From Mesorhizobium sp. ZC-5 (GTDB taxonomy: Bacteria; Pseudomonadota; Alphaproteobacteria; Rhizobiales; Rhizobiaceae), in assembly GCF_025753855.1 (NCBI RefSeq), contig NZ_JAOWPT010000019.1, positions 1 through 64,000 on the forward strand: a stretch of 64,000 nt of DNA. Direction: 5' to 3'. The notes under the pieces are model-generated. The model was not told where the DNA came from and did not search any database. It saw only the letters and a program-made list of their open reading frames with translations. The stretch's first letter is position 1; every line of letters starts with the position of its first letter. Of the stretch, positions 35,501 through 42,405 are shown one piece after another. Made by a program: the position numbers and the translations under genes.

Positions 35501-38500
35501 AAATGGCGGTATCGTTCGGGGTTGCCGACTTCGATCCCGAAGGCCTGTCCGAACTTCGCCTTGCAGATGAGGAGACGAAGAGGGATTCGCTCGAGGCGGA
35601 TCTTCGTGACGCAAGGTTGATGGTCGACCGCGTCCAACGAATGGGAGGTGTCGGTTCCATCGACGAAGCGCAGTCGCTTCTCTCCCTGCTGGATCGGATC
35701 GAACCCAGGACATTGCCCGAGATCGTGCCCTTGGAGGCACGAACGGAAGCAACGGAGGACGACGAGCAGATACTCGACTTCAGGGCGGCGTACGGGTTAG
35801 TCGCGGACGTCAAGAGCAAGGTCGACGTCCTTCTCACCCGTCCCCGCGAACAGCTGCTGGCTCGGCTGGGGGTGTTGGAGTCCAGGAGGACGGCCGCTGC
35901 TGGTGATCTGGAGACGGTGCGTGGATTGGTGCAACGTGACGATCTCTTGACGGCGACCGAATACGTAGAGTTCCTCGAGAACGGTCGCGGGCTGCCTGAG
36001 ACCACCTCGCCCAACCCTCGATACAGAGCGTACTTCCCGAAGGTGCCCGATGCGTTGGCGGAGATGTCTCGCACCGAGCAGGATCGCATACTTTCAGTGA
36101 TCGAAGGGGGCGGCGAGTTCGCCGGTCTGAACTTCGGACGGATCGCTGCGGATCGTCGCGCTGATGTGGTGAACCTGCTGGAGGAGTGGAACGAGCTCAA
36201 GCGAGCGGTCGCCTCGTTGCGACAAGAAGCAGACGTCGCAGGCCGCCTCGTGCGGTTGCTCGAAGGCTTCGGACTGAATGTCGTGCTGCGGTCACCGAAT
36301 CCGCGCGGCAATCGCAAGTTCTACACCGTGGACATGCATGTGGACCTGTTGCCGGACAGCGCCTCGGTACTTCTTCCAGACTTCGGCAGTCTTACGGGGG
36401 GAGAGTATCGCTTCTGCATCGGCCCCAAGATGCCCACCGATGGCGAGGTTGCCGGCATCGAGGCCGATGCAGGAGCCCTCCGGCTAGTCTTCGTCGTGAC
36501 CGATATGGTTCCGTCCGAGCGTCGGCGGCAGCAGCATCTGTCCAGTCTGGAGAAATCAAGGCGGCTGCTCGCGATCGACGAGTCCATCGTCTATTTCACG
36601 CTTTCCGAGCCCGAATCGCGCGGACTGACCTTGTTCGAATTGGCTCAGCCTTTCTCCTTCGCGGATCCTTACCGCGACTATGGCAACCAGGCCGTGCCGA
36701 GAGAGATGTTCTTCGGGCGCGCCGAGGAGCGCAGAAAGCTTCTTGAGCCGCATGGCAGTTGCATCGTCTACGGCGGGCGACGCCTGGGCAAGACCGCGCT
36801 GCTACGTCATCTGCAATCCGAGGAGGATGACCCCGGAGCCGGCACAGCGGTGGCGTACGTGAACATCAACGACATCGGGACCAATGCTGGCGAAGAGCAG
36901 ATATGGGAATCGATGTCCCGCGAACTGAAGCCGATCTTCTCGAAACCGGTCGAGCAGAGCGATCGGTTCAGCGAGACGATCCGGCGCTGGCTGGCGGGGG
37001 ACAGCAAGCGGCGGGTGCTGGTGCTCCTGGACGAGTCCGATAGGTTCATCCAGGCCGATGCAACCAAGGATTTTGTCCAGTTTATTCGTCTGCAAAGGCT
37101 AATGGACGATACGAACCGACGGTTCAAGTTCGTGCTCGCGGGTCTGCACAACGTGACGCGGCTCGTGCACACCGAGAACCCGCCCCTCAAGCATATCGCA
37201 TCCGATCCCCAGCGTATCGGGCCGCTCATGGACGACGAGCTTGGGGATGCCGAGGCATTGGTCAAGCGTCCATTGGCGGGCATGGGTTATGAGTTCGAGA
37301 ACCGTGAGGACGTCTGGCGCATCCTCAGCTACTGCAACTACTACCCGGTCCTGGTGCAGAAATTCTGCGAGGGCCTGGTTCGGGAACTGGTCAAGGAAAC
37401 GTTGAAGAAGCGACGGCCCATAACCGGGATCACGTCGGACCACGTTCGCCTGGCGCTGGAGAACGAGACGATAGCGAAGGAGATCGGCGAGACCTTCGAT
37501 TTCACGATCAGCAAGATCGAGGACCGGTACTCCCTCATCGCGAACATCGTCGCCGAGCGAGCCCTGCGCGATGCCGCGGACGGCCGAGTGGGTGAAGGCA
37601 TGACCGCAGTGGAGGTCCGCGACGCCGCCGCGTCTTGGTGGCCAGCGGCCTTCGGGGAGGCCAATCGCCTCTCGGTGGCAGAGGATCTGCTCGACGAGAT
37701 GGAGGGATTGGGAGTGCTGCGTCGCGTGCAGCCCGATCGCTGGGCGCTTCGTTCGCCGACGATCCTCCGGCTCCTTGGCAACGACGACAAGATCGCGGCC
37801 AAGCTCGGCGAGTTCATGGATCGCAATGCCCCACCGGTCTTCGACCCGCGGTCGATGCGCCGAAAGCTCAAAGCAAATGCGGCCATGCGCATACAGGAGG
37901 GCGGGATGAGTCCGCTCACCTTGGGTCAGGAGCACGACATGCTGCGGGACAGGGTCCCTGCCACACTGATCTTCGGCAATGCGCTCTCCGACATCGGGAT
38001 GGTTACAGGCGCCCTCTCCTCCGCCTCGAGCTCCCGGGAGGACAAGCGCGGTACCGGGCACGTCACGGCCCGGTCGTTCCAGTCGATGGATGCCATGCTC
38101 AAGGACCTCAAGGGGCCGTTGCCCGGAGAGCCCGCCGCGCTTCTCGTCGTTCATGACGCCAGTCCATGGAACGCCGCGTGGGTCGAGGGGGCACTCCGCG
38201 CCAGATCGGTCCGCGAGGGGAAGGTTCGATTGATCTTCGTGGGGCAACCGGAACACGCCCTGGATTGGGTCCGCGACCCGAGCAGCAAAGCACTGTCCAA
38301 AGAGGTGAAGATCGTGCCGTTGCAGACCTGGTCCACAACTCTAGCGGACCATTTCCTGCATCAGGAGCATCTCGATCCGATGCACTTCAGGGCTTCGTTG
38401 CAGGCCGCAACCGGCGGTTTCAACCGGCTGATGCAGCAATTGTTCACCACGGGAGGAACTGTGAACGCCAAATCCCTGGCGACGAGGCTCGAGAATACGG

Positions 38501-38796
38501 CAGTTCGACGTCGCCGCGATCCAGCGTTGCCGGGCGAACTGGGCCTCGCAGGGGCGATGTACGACATATTCAAGGCCGTAGCGGTATACACGGAGGGCGA
38601 TATCACCGCCTATGAGATAGGTGAAGGACCGGTTGCGGAGCTTGGTGCCAACCTCGCGGGGCAGCAGGTCGTCGATTTCGGAGTGATGATGGGTCTGCTC
38701 GAGGCACAGGGAGCAGGGTCGGCTCGCGACGAGGACAGCCGACCGTACCGTTTGAACGCGCTCGCCAGATCGTTGCTCGGGGCCGGAGGTTCGTAG
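29515..38796 (+). CDS. Giant pPIWI-RE fusion protein (PIWI-RE + coiled-coil/helical region + AAA/STAND ATPase)
   Basis: 3,093 residues. Residues 1-945 fit pPIWI-RE: an N-terminal/MID-like part; an RNase H-like core starting PLVMIDSTGAASLWPWL (D739); then SSSRTGAHYWATAGYF (R829), PNPIEITVAS (E895) and the closing LPAPLSFESKARDYM. R829 and E895 are my candidates for the R and E that name the family. An acidic linker (about 948-990) follows, then long helical stretches (strong coiled-coil near 1,350-1,400). Next is FFGRAEERRKLL with Walker A GGRRLGKTAL (K2426) and Walker B VLVLLDESDRF (D2506), as in AAA/STAND or Orc-like ATPases, then winged-helix-like segments to the end. Usual pPIWI-RE proteins stop near 800-1,100 residues. 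Overlaps both neighbours. Confidence 0.75.
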   Translation: MSDRLPDILYRGVKGSRSGGRETVVSALQFDGEAGDPVEAERVTWTTRAAALMRELAQAGDASEREGGHALPYASLRASIASQVPEALVLERDLGAPWSDQPRALMDVPSSGDLKERLGRALTLWVGSALRPWATRVGAPEQLVDAIDVLASNAFSWQRRSVVLGGALTSDSFVEARDAIIHTFARCLEGKVLFEGMGPVRRIVRGRSSSNQIDFITWPRRHGEALYSMVATITVETVPFSEKPIATVRASRRRWMQEVPTGRVLIGQSNVSLTLMAQNGAKVCLEVPAPVRSQQVQDPITPEFLGHLLGTGADIGSSMAEQVERGASSSHFFGIPYSPRFGSHPIGAGVSTRDQTDLFDVVQQIMGGLGFVAIPFEETTTTKQVPKRAEELHKALETEALLSDIAIAVGRNDLADDASIRAAWDSLDLGEYGPIISATAASKAREKLLEVRTANAQRVSRAFGEKKPSVVAIARSENERRLLESVLRTLFGTSIEVSTRPLPSDVHGSRATLPLSEAKNGQRFEARVAAWRPLAELLNQIDGGCHALVQATDWYDGRPDDPVNKPAGRYALAAEANANVQYLRPRASGHRGFANYLHRIQAATYDLIFGHAGLVSDVANVVADAFRDSTEEPTSLIGISVLTQARTRLAGKGGKLCIATRVDCENGRTTARVGWYDGEMKWSARWEPLFKALKRIASPSIKASLGSGLATERASFQAFVREILDDCVEVGDRPLVMIDSTGAASLWPWLKDGQISGEITLGSERLDASRRWPGARLVRVRLGNAARIAERKTTDYVAVATDTGAETGEILRRYCPTIVARTVKLSSSRTGAHYWATAGYFQMSLPRGLSVYRRLVSLVHVAKAFKDAPQPMEKLFAPIEIPIFDVSYRLPNPIEITVASTREGDDPDRIAHLVASLRYGYGHTASATSLPAPLSFESKARDYMTRFALDLSPEEDDEAAEVGQGPTVDDGTYADEGAPDDAGAGGGASDKQAWDGILASKPGVTVLNAPLWPRDAGAPIFKPSDRSETAVHMFHQAPKVNRERPNDDGDEEAPTWSELAGVIRLPDFVTEEWLSEFVQIPNAQLRAIHQSRSELATLTGFDGWPDLRPDQNDFVPILLNGLRYPRFAAAICQIAKRSMASNKAKQWSPFNPLWRQAITAAKSTVRSDASLSRPDTFWNFLDILLKGDAVRLAKAQVVLGAYEHPFDAAIIGTIKNDGRLGDVREFATDAAEHLFRSDYEWSGDIRRFPPKPTGEGEVQPAQVEFADPEGPSINTARQTQTEHVPMIGTNAVGHSAPALDMGTEIDMASDAPDGTTSIDDEAAWRSAMGSILRFADPDAGPDEGVLAKIEEQLEAARQALVRYDASKKKAVSAQALLERSQAILEHAKAVLVDAGVENEDFGSVPTGSFSATIDLEAAASIEETLASAEEIGSAAREKIDKAQRILRQMLMTRLDEASALRIQAIEAGRSVIASVIEVLQRLAPVPRPSGDRQFEASVDSAEPPASDEPPSLAADAPEADETFSTPLDDVGEISSKRDWDSSNELDEFTPVEDADLVLDRFATEPDEGEDALASGPDPMVAKLEERFEEFVVTQRFGLAFHLSEAARRAGLHQDFAVSLPELKLAAFAGRFNHSAHQGSSVVHDLMTEAALVFESLDDEQSTTTARRIMGLASLAPFAIFHGESDAKAALESLRQVGPGLGKAVHGLREALAAPLRSGISLSPSLLRLAREDAQDDEYTRILADKIKHALEEFGAKRYKFQLGNKLRGALTNRDGALGNLGARVERGGQSALDAARKFAAQYNDRSSVIHLLEETEKRVATYKLTGIDGIAREKLVGLIQSLAQLCAEYVDSADAAPVMKGMRANIQKARSGITDAVDTLDGALAQFPAATALEASAVKFAREAFDSFKKTLNGGESTPSPVDHLVALHGQLLWVSALNFGRGWYPAPYAPETVTSALVGLGSDQIHGAADGAAFDTAIRKRLAVGSHIAASMMIEMAVSFGVADFDPEGLSELRLADEETKRDSLEADLRDARLMVDRVQRMGGVGSIDEAQSLLSLLDRIEPRTLPEIVPLEARTEATEDDEQILDFRAAYGLVADVKSKVDVLLTRPREQLLARLGVLESRRTAAAGDLETVRGLVQRDDLLTATEYVEFLENGRGLPETTSPNPRYRAYFPKVPDALAEMSRTEQDRILSVIEGGGEFAGLNFGRIAADRRADVVNLLEEWNELKRAVASLRQEADVAGRLVRLLEGFGLNVVLRSPNPRGNRKFYTVDMHVDLLPDSASVLLPDFGSLTGGEYRFCIGPKMPTDGEVAGIEADAGALRLVFVVTDMVPSERRRQQHLSSLEKSRRLLAIDESIVYFTLSEPESRGLTLFELAQPFSFADPYRDYGNQAVPREMFFGRAEERRKLLEPHGSCIVYGGRRLGKTALLRHLQSEEDDPGAGTAVAYVNINDIGTNAGEEQIWESMSRELKPIFSKPVEQSDRFSETIRRWLAGDSKRRVLVLLDESDRFIQADATKDFVQFIRLQRLMDDTNRRFKFVLAGLHNVTRLVHTENPPLKHIASDPQRIGPLMDDELGDAEALVKRPLAGMGYEFENREDVWRILSYCNYYPVLVQKFCEGLVRELVKETLKKRRPITGITSDHVRLALENETIAKEIGETFDFTISKIEDRYSLIANIVAERALRDAADGRVGEGMTAVEVRDAAASWWPAAFGEANRLSVAEDLLDEMEGLGVLRRVQPDRWALRSPTILRLLGNDDKIAAKLGEFMDRNAPPVFDPRSMRRKLKANAAMRIQEGGMSPLTLGQEHDMLRDRVPATLIFGNALSDIGMVTGALSSASSSREDKRGTGHVTARSFQSMDAMLKDLKGPLPGEPAALLVVHDASPWNAAWVEGALRARSVREGKVRLIFVGQPEHALDWVRDPSSKALSKEVKIVPLQTWSTTLADHFLHQEHLDPMHFRASLQAATGGFNRLMQQLFTTGGTVNAKSLATRLENTAVRRRRDPALPGELGLAGAMYDIFKAVAVYTEGDITAYEIGEGPVAELGANLAGQQVVDFGVMMGLLEAQGAGSARDEDSRPYRLNALARSLLGAGGS

Positions 38797-40424
38797 TGAC
38801 CATCGACTGGGGCAGCGTGGACTGGTGGGATCTACCAGGACCATCAGCGTTTCTAGGACGTGCCGTCGACCGGCTGGCTTCCGACGACGGCGGCTTGATC
38901 GGGCTCTCCTTCCCAATACGACGGCCAACCGGCCTGATCCTAGCCCTCGTATCTGCTTTGGAGCAGGGGCGAGGGCTTCGTGCAATCCTGGTAGACGCCC
39001 GGAACGCCAGCGGCGCCCGATCGCCTGCTCACGCCTTGGCCGCAGCTGCTGGGGCGCCACCCGGAAGCATCCGATCCACCAATGACTTCATCGAGTCGGC
39101 CGCCCTTGCGAACGCCGTGTTCCTCATCGACGAGCTGGGTGTTGAGCAGTGGAACCAATGGAGCCTCTTCTTCCGCACCTTCCGCAATGAGCGAACCCGG
39201 TCCGGAAGGATCTCGGCCCCCAGCCTGGGGGTGCTTACACCGCTGACTCTCCCTCTCGATGAGGTCGAAGCGGTTTTTGGTTCATCCGAGGTGAAATGGC
39301 GAGACGTGGTCTCCCGAGCGGATATGCACCTCTTCGTCGAGTCGCGGCTCGGACGGTCCGGTCGTCTCGCGGAGCGGGCAGCCGTAGCGACTGTCGCGGA
39401 AGTCGCATGCTGGGACCCTGGGATTGCGCTTCAACTCACTGAACGCCCTATAGGGGACCAGATCGACCCGCGTCAGCTCCTCAGCGCACTGGAACTCAAG
39501 CTTGGAACGCCCTCTTGGTCGAACGGGCTCGTCGACCTGATGGACGGAGCTCCGCACATGCACACTCTGGCGCTCCTGGGCTCCAGGGAGCTCTTGGCAC
39601 GACGGGTATGGCGGGCACACGTCGCGACCATCTTCCCCGCGATTGAACAGATCCGCCAAGCGTTCGTGGAAAGGTACTTCGGCAAGCTCACCTCGATCCT
39701 GCCTGTCACCAAGACCTTCCAGAACAACACGCAGCGAACGTACCACCATCCCCTCGAGCTTGAGATCAATGACGTCTTCTATCATCTGAAGGATGAGATC
39801 CCGCCGCTCGAAGCGAACCTTCTCCGAGACCTCAAGACGCTGAGGACATCGATGGCCCATATGGAGCCCGGCGACGCTTCGCTCATCGTCAGGGCATCCA
39901 GGAGCTGGCAGATGATGCTTGGGGATACCGAGGGCTTCGCCGGCGGCGTCGGTTGGGATTGGCCGCGCTGCGGTCAACGCCTCGTCCTGCTGGTCGGTCC
40001 GTCCGGGGCGGGCAAGAGCTCCTATGCCGCGGCCAATTACTCGACCGAGCTGGTGATATCCGCCGATGCGATCCGCGAAGAGCTCTATGGCAGCCACAAT
40101 ATGACCGGAGGTCAGGAGGCCGTGTTCAACACGGTGCGGCAACGTGCAAGACTTGCACTCGCCGCAGGGAACAGCGTGGTGATCGACGCCACCAACCTCA
40201 GACGCAACGACCGTCTACTCAACGCCACCTTGGTCCCGGCCGACATCGCGGTCGACTACGTGCTCATCGATCGTCCGATGGCGGAGAAGCTGCGCGATGG
40301 CGGTTGGCGTCTGGAAAAGAAAGGCCTCATCGAGGGCCACACCAACCTCCTGCTCGGGGAACTTGGTGACATCCTGGCGGGCGATGGCCTGCCGAATGTG
40401 ACCGTTCTCGATCGACGAACCTAG
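38796..40424 (+). CDS. PIWI-RE operon protein with C-terminal polynucleotide-kinase-like P-loop domain
   Basis: 542 residues. The C-terminal ~150 carry LLVGPSGAGKSSYAA (Walker A, K407), then VISADAIREELYG and VVIDATNLRRNDR. This is the pattern of AAA_33/T4 polynucleotide-kinase-like kinases, in which DATN and the following arginines bind the substrate. The N-terminal ~300 start DWGSVDWWDLPGPSAFLGRAV and contain FLIDELG like a Walker B, without a Walker A, so this half may be a degenerate ATPase partnering the giant ATPase. The GTG start shares one base with the stop of the giant gene. A role in phosphorylating guide or cleaved ends is inference. Confidence 0.75.
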   Translation: MTIDWGSVDWWDLPGPSAFLGRAVDRLASDDGGLIGLSFPIRRPTGLILALVSALEQGRGLRAILVDARNASGARSPAHALAAAAGAPPGSIRSTNDFIESAALANAVFLIDELGVEQWNQWSLFFRTFRNERTRSGRISAPSLGVLTPLTLPLDEVEAVFGSSEVKWRDVVSRADMHLFVESRLGRSGRLAERAAVATVAEVACWDPGIALQLTERPIGDQIDPRQLLSALELKLGTPSWSNGLVDLMDGAPHMHTLALLGSRELLARRVWRAHVATIFPAIEQIRQAFVERYFGKLTSILPVTKTFQNNTQRTYHHPLELEINDVFYHLKDEIPPLEANLLRDLKTLRTSMAHMEPGDASLIVRASRSWQMMLGDTEGFAGGVGWDWPRCGQRLVLLVGPSGAGKSSYAAANYSTELVISADAIREELYGSHNMTGGQEAVFNTVRQRARLALAAGNSVVIDATNLRRNDRLLNATLVPADIAVDYVLIDRPMAEKLRDGGWRLEKKGLIEGHTNLLLGELGDILAGDGLPNVTVLDRRT

Positions 40425-40540
40425 ATCCGTCCAGACGCGGATGCCAGCAGTGGCGAAGAGCGACTGCCAATGGGTTGGATCGATAGCCTGCGTATTCCGG
40501 TGATGCCGGACGGCTATTCCAATCTGAAGCCGGACAGTGA
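40425..40540. other. IS21-like terminal sequence interrupted by the IS3 element
   Basis: The reverse complement contains GTCCGGCTTCAGATTGGAAT followed by CCGTCCGG. A matching block in inverted orientation (GTCCGG..GAT.GGAAT..CGTCCGG) occurs just right of the IS3 element at 41932-41965. The pair looks like the two ends of an older insertion sequence. Confidence 0.4.
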
Positions 40541-40610
40541 TGGAGTGCACCCCCAGACTGAGACAAGGAAAATCGCGGACAGTTTCCCCGCAAGGAGAGG
40601 AAACTGGGGT

Positions 40611-41006
40611 ATGGCCGGACGGCAAAGAGTTATTGATGATGACCAAAAGCTGGAGCTTCTCCGGCGCATGGAGGCGGGCGAAACCGTCAGCAAGTTGGCA
40701 GATGAGGTTGGTATCAGTCGCCAACGACTTTACGAGTGGCGCGATCATCTCAGGCTTCATGGTAATCTGAGGTCACGTCGGCGCGGCGGCCGGCCAGGAC
40801 AGCAGGAGAGTGCAGTCGATGTGCCGTCACCTCAGGAAAAGGCACTGAGCAGGGTCAGGCGCCGGATCAGGGAACTGGAGCAGAAGGTCGGGCAGCAGCA
40901 GCTCGATCTCGATTTTTTTCGCGAAGCCTTGCGGCACTTCGAGGAAGATCAGCGTCGGAGCAGCGCTCTTGGCGAAACGGCATCTTCAAAGTCATCGAAA
41001 AGATGA
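40611..41006 (+). CDS. IS3-family transposase OrfA
   Basis: 131 residues from ATG 40611 (GGAGAGG upstream). Contains a helix-turn-helix (KLADEVGISRQRLYEWRDHL) for terminal-repeat binding and a C-terminal leucine-zipper-like helix (RVRRRIRELEQKVGQQQLDLDF cut to its heptads). The last codons overlap orfB. Confidence 0.9.
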   Translation: MAGRQRVIDDDQKLELLRRMEAGETVSKLADEVGISRQRLYEWRDHLRLHGNLRSRRRGGRPGQQESAVDVPSPQEKALSRVRRRIRELEQKVGQQQLDLDFFREALRHFEEDQRRSSALGETASSKSSKR

Positions 41007-41872
41007 TGACCGGCCTGTCGCAAGGCGAATTCAACATCGACAGAATGTGCTGGCTCGCTGGTGTCAGCCGCGCGAGCTATTATCGTCACTGGCTGGATTC
41101 GGCCCCGCGTCGGGCCGAGACGGGTTTGCGCGATCTCATTCAGAAGCTGGCTCTCGGCAACACACACTACGGCTACCGCCGGATTGGAGCCCTGCTTCGG
41201 CGGGAGGGGTGGCGAGTCAATCACAAATGCGTTCTACGGATCATGCGTGAAGACAATCTGCTGTGCTTGCGCGCTAGACCCTTTGCGCCTGTGACGACCA
41301 ACTCCAGGCATGGTTGGCAAGTCGTGCCGAACCTCGCGAGGGGAATGATCCTCAATGGCGTAAACCAGCTATGGGTTGCCGATATCACCTTCCTGCATCT
41401 GGCCGAGGAGTTTGCCTTCCTTGCCGTTGTCCTTGACGCGTTTAGCCGCAAGGTTGTCGGATGGGCGCTGGATACGCATCTTAGAGCAAGCCTTGCCATC
41501 GGGGCTCTCGAGATAGCGATCGCTGATCGCCAGCCCGTACCCGGGAGCCTCATCCATCATTCCGACCGGGGGGTTCAATACGCGTGCGGGGCCTACTCCG
41601 AACTTCTGCATCGCCGCGGCATCCAGGCGAGCATGAGCCGTGTCGGCAATCCTTACGACAATGCGAAGGCGGAGAGCTTCATGAAAACCCTGAAACAGGA
41701 AGAGGTGCAAGGTCTCGCCTATAAGGATGCAGATGATGCCCGCAAGCACATCGGTGCTTTCATAGAGACCGTTTACAATACGCAGCGCCTGCATTCGGCG
41801 CTCGACTACCTCAGCCCGGAGGAATACGAACAGAAGCATTCACGCGGGCGACAGATGGAAAAGGCTGCATAG
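41003..41872 (+). CDS. IS3-family transposase OrfB (DDE integrase core)
   Basis: 289 residues. The DDE triad is visible in WVADITFLH, IHHSDRGVQYA and PYDNAKAESFMKTLKQEE, with an HTH_21 segment (HYGYRRIGALLRREG) before it. It starts four bases before the end of orfA (ATGA overlap), so it is made by coupling rather than only by a frameshifted fusion. Intact, probably active. Confidence 0.92.
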   Translation: MMTGLSQGEFNIDRMCWLAGVSRASYYRHWLDSAPRRAETGLRDLIQKLALGNTHYGYRRIGALLRREGWRVNHKCVLRIMREDNLLCLRARPFAPVTTNSRHGWQVVPNLARGMILNGVNQLWVADITFLHLAEEFAFLAVVLDAFSRKVVGWALDTHLRASLAIGALEIAIADRQPVPGSLIHHSDRGVQYACGAYSELLHRRGIQASMSRVGNPYDNAKAESFMKTLKQEEVQGLAYKDADDARKHIGAFIETVYNTQRLHSALDYLSPEEYEQKHSRGRQMEKAA

Positions 41873-41927
41873 CTTAACACGGGAGCTGTCCGCGATTTTC
41901 CTTGTCTCAGTCTGGGGGTGCACTCCA

Positions 41928-42405
41928 ATGCCGTCCGGATTTTGATCGGAATCCCGTCCGGTCGTTCCCTGGAATCCGCAATAGCCAGGGTGGGTTGCTT
42001 GCCAGCTTGCTGAGTAGCTCGAGGGCCAGCGAAGCCCAGAGCTAGTATTTGCCGAGGTCGTCCGCCGCCTTCCTGGTCAAGACTTGCAGCTCGATTGACG
42101 CACTTTTCGACGGCCATGTCGCTCAGACTAGGGTCGATCAACGGCAGACCCAGTGGAGTATTCCAGGCTATGATCTGACGGGCAGGCGTACCCTGGAACC
42201 ATTGCGCTATTCGCAGGTCAGATGGGAACTCTCGCGAAACTTGAGGTGCTTCCGCGTACAGGAACACCGGCACAGGACGTGTGGGATCTAAAGTTGCTTT
42301 TTGGTAGCTCGGTCCTTCGGGCCTCGTGGCGGAGGGCCGAGTTGGGAGCCTCCGAGAAACAAGTGATCCGAGCGTGATCCTGACCGAGGTCCCGGGCCGC
42401 CCTGA
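41928..42405. other. Spacer between IS3 and the CBASS regulator
   Basis: Starts with the second IS21-like end. A minus-strand frame from 42273 (MPVFLYAEAPQVSREFPSDLR...) is coding-like but has no recognised family and runs into the IS element, so it may be a gene tail disrupted by the insertion. The region 42,300-42,400 holds nothing recognised. Confidence 0.35.

Larger units (their letters stand above)
40541..41927 (+). mobile_element. Complete IS3-family insertion sequence
   Basis: A 1,387-bp element bounded by perfect 42-bp inverted repeats (40541-40582 and 41886-41927, starting TGGAGTGCACCCCCAGACTG). It contains two overlapping, undamaged transposase genes. No clear target duplication is visible at the ends. 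Perfect repeats and intact frames argue for a recent arrival. It sits 116 bases after the PIWI-RE operon and does not interrupt it. Confidence 0.92.

Noticed and set aside
37099-38256. 385-codon minus-strand frame inside the giant gene
   Set aside because: Antisense shadow of a well-supported coding sequence with Walker motifs on the plus strand.
40537-41931. Target-site duplication of the IS3 element
   Set aside because: The bases outside the two terminal repeats (GTGA and ATGC) do not match.
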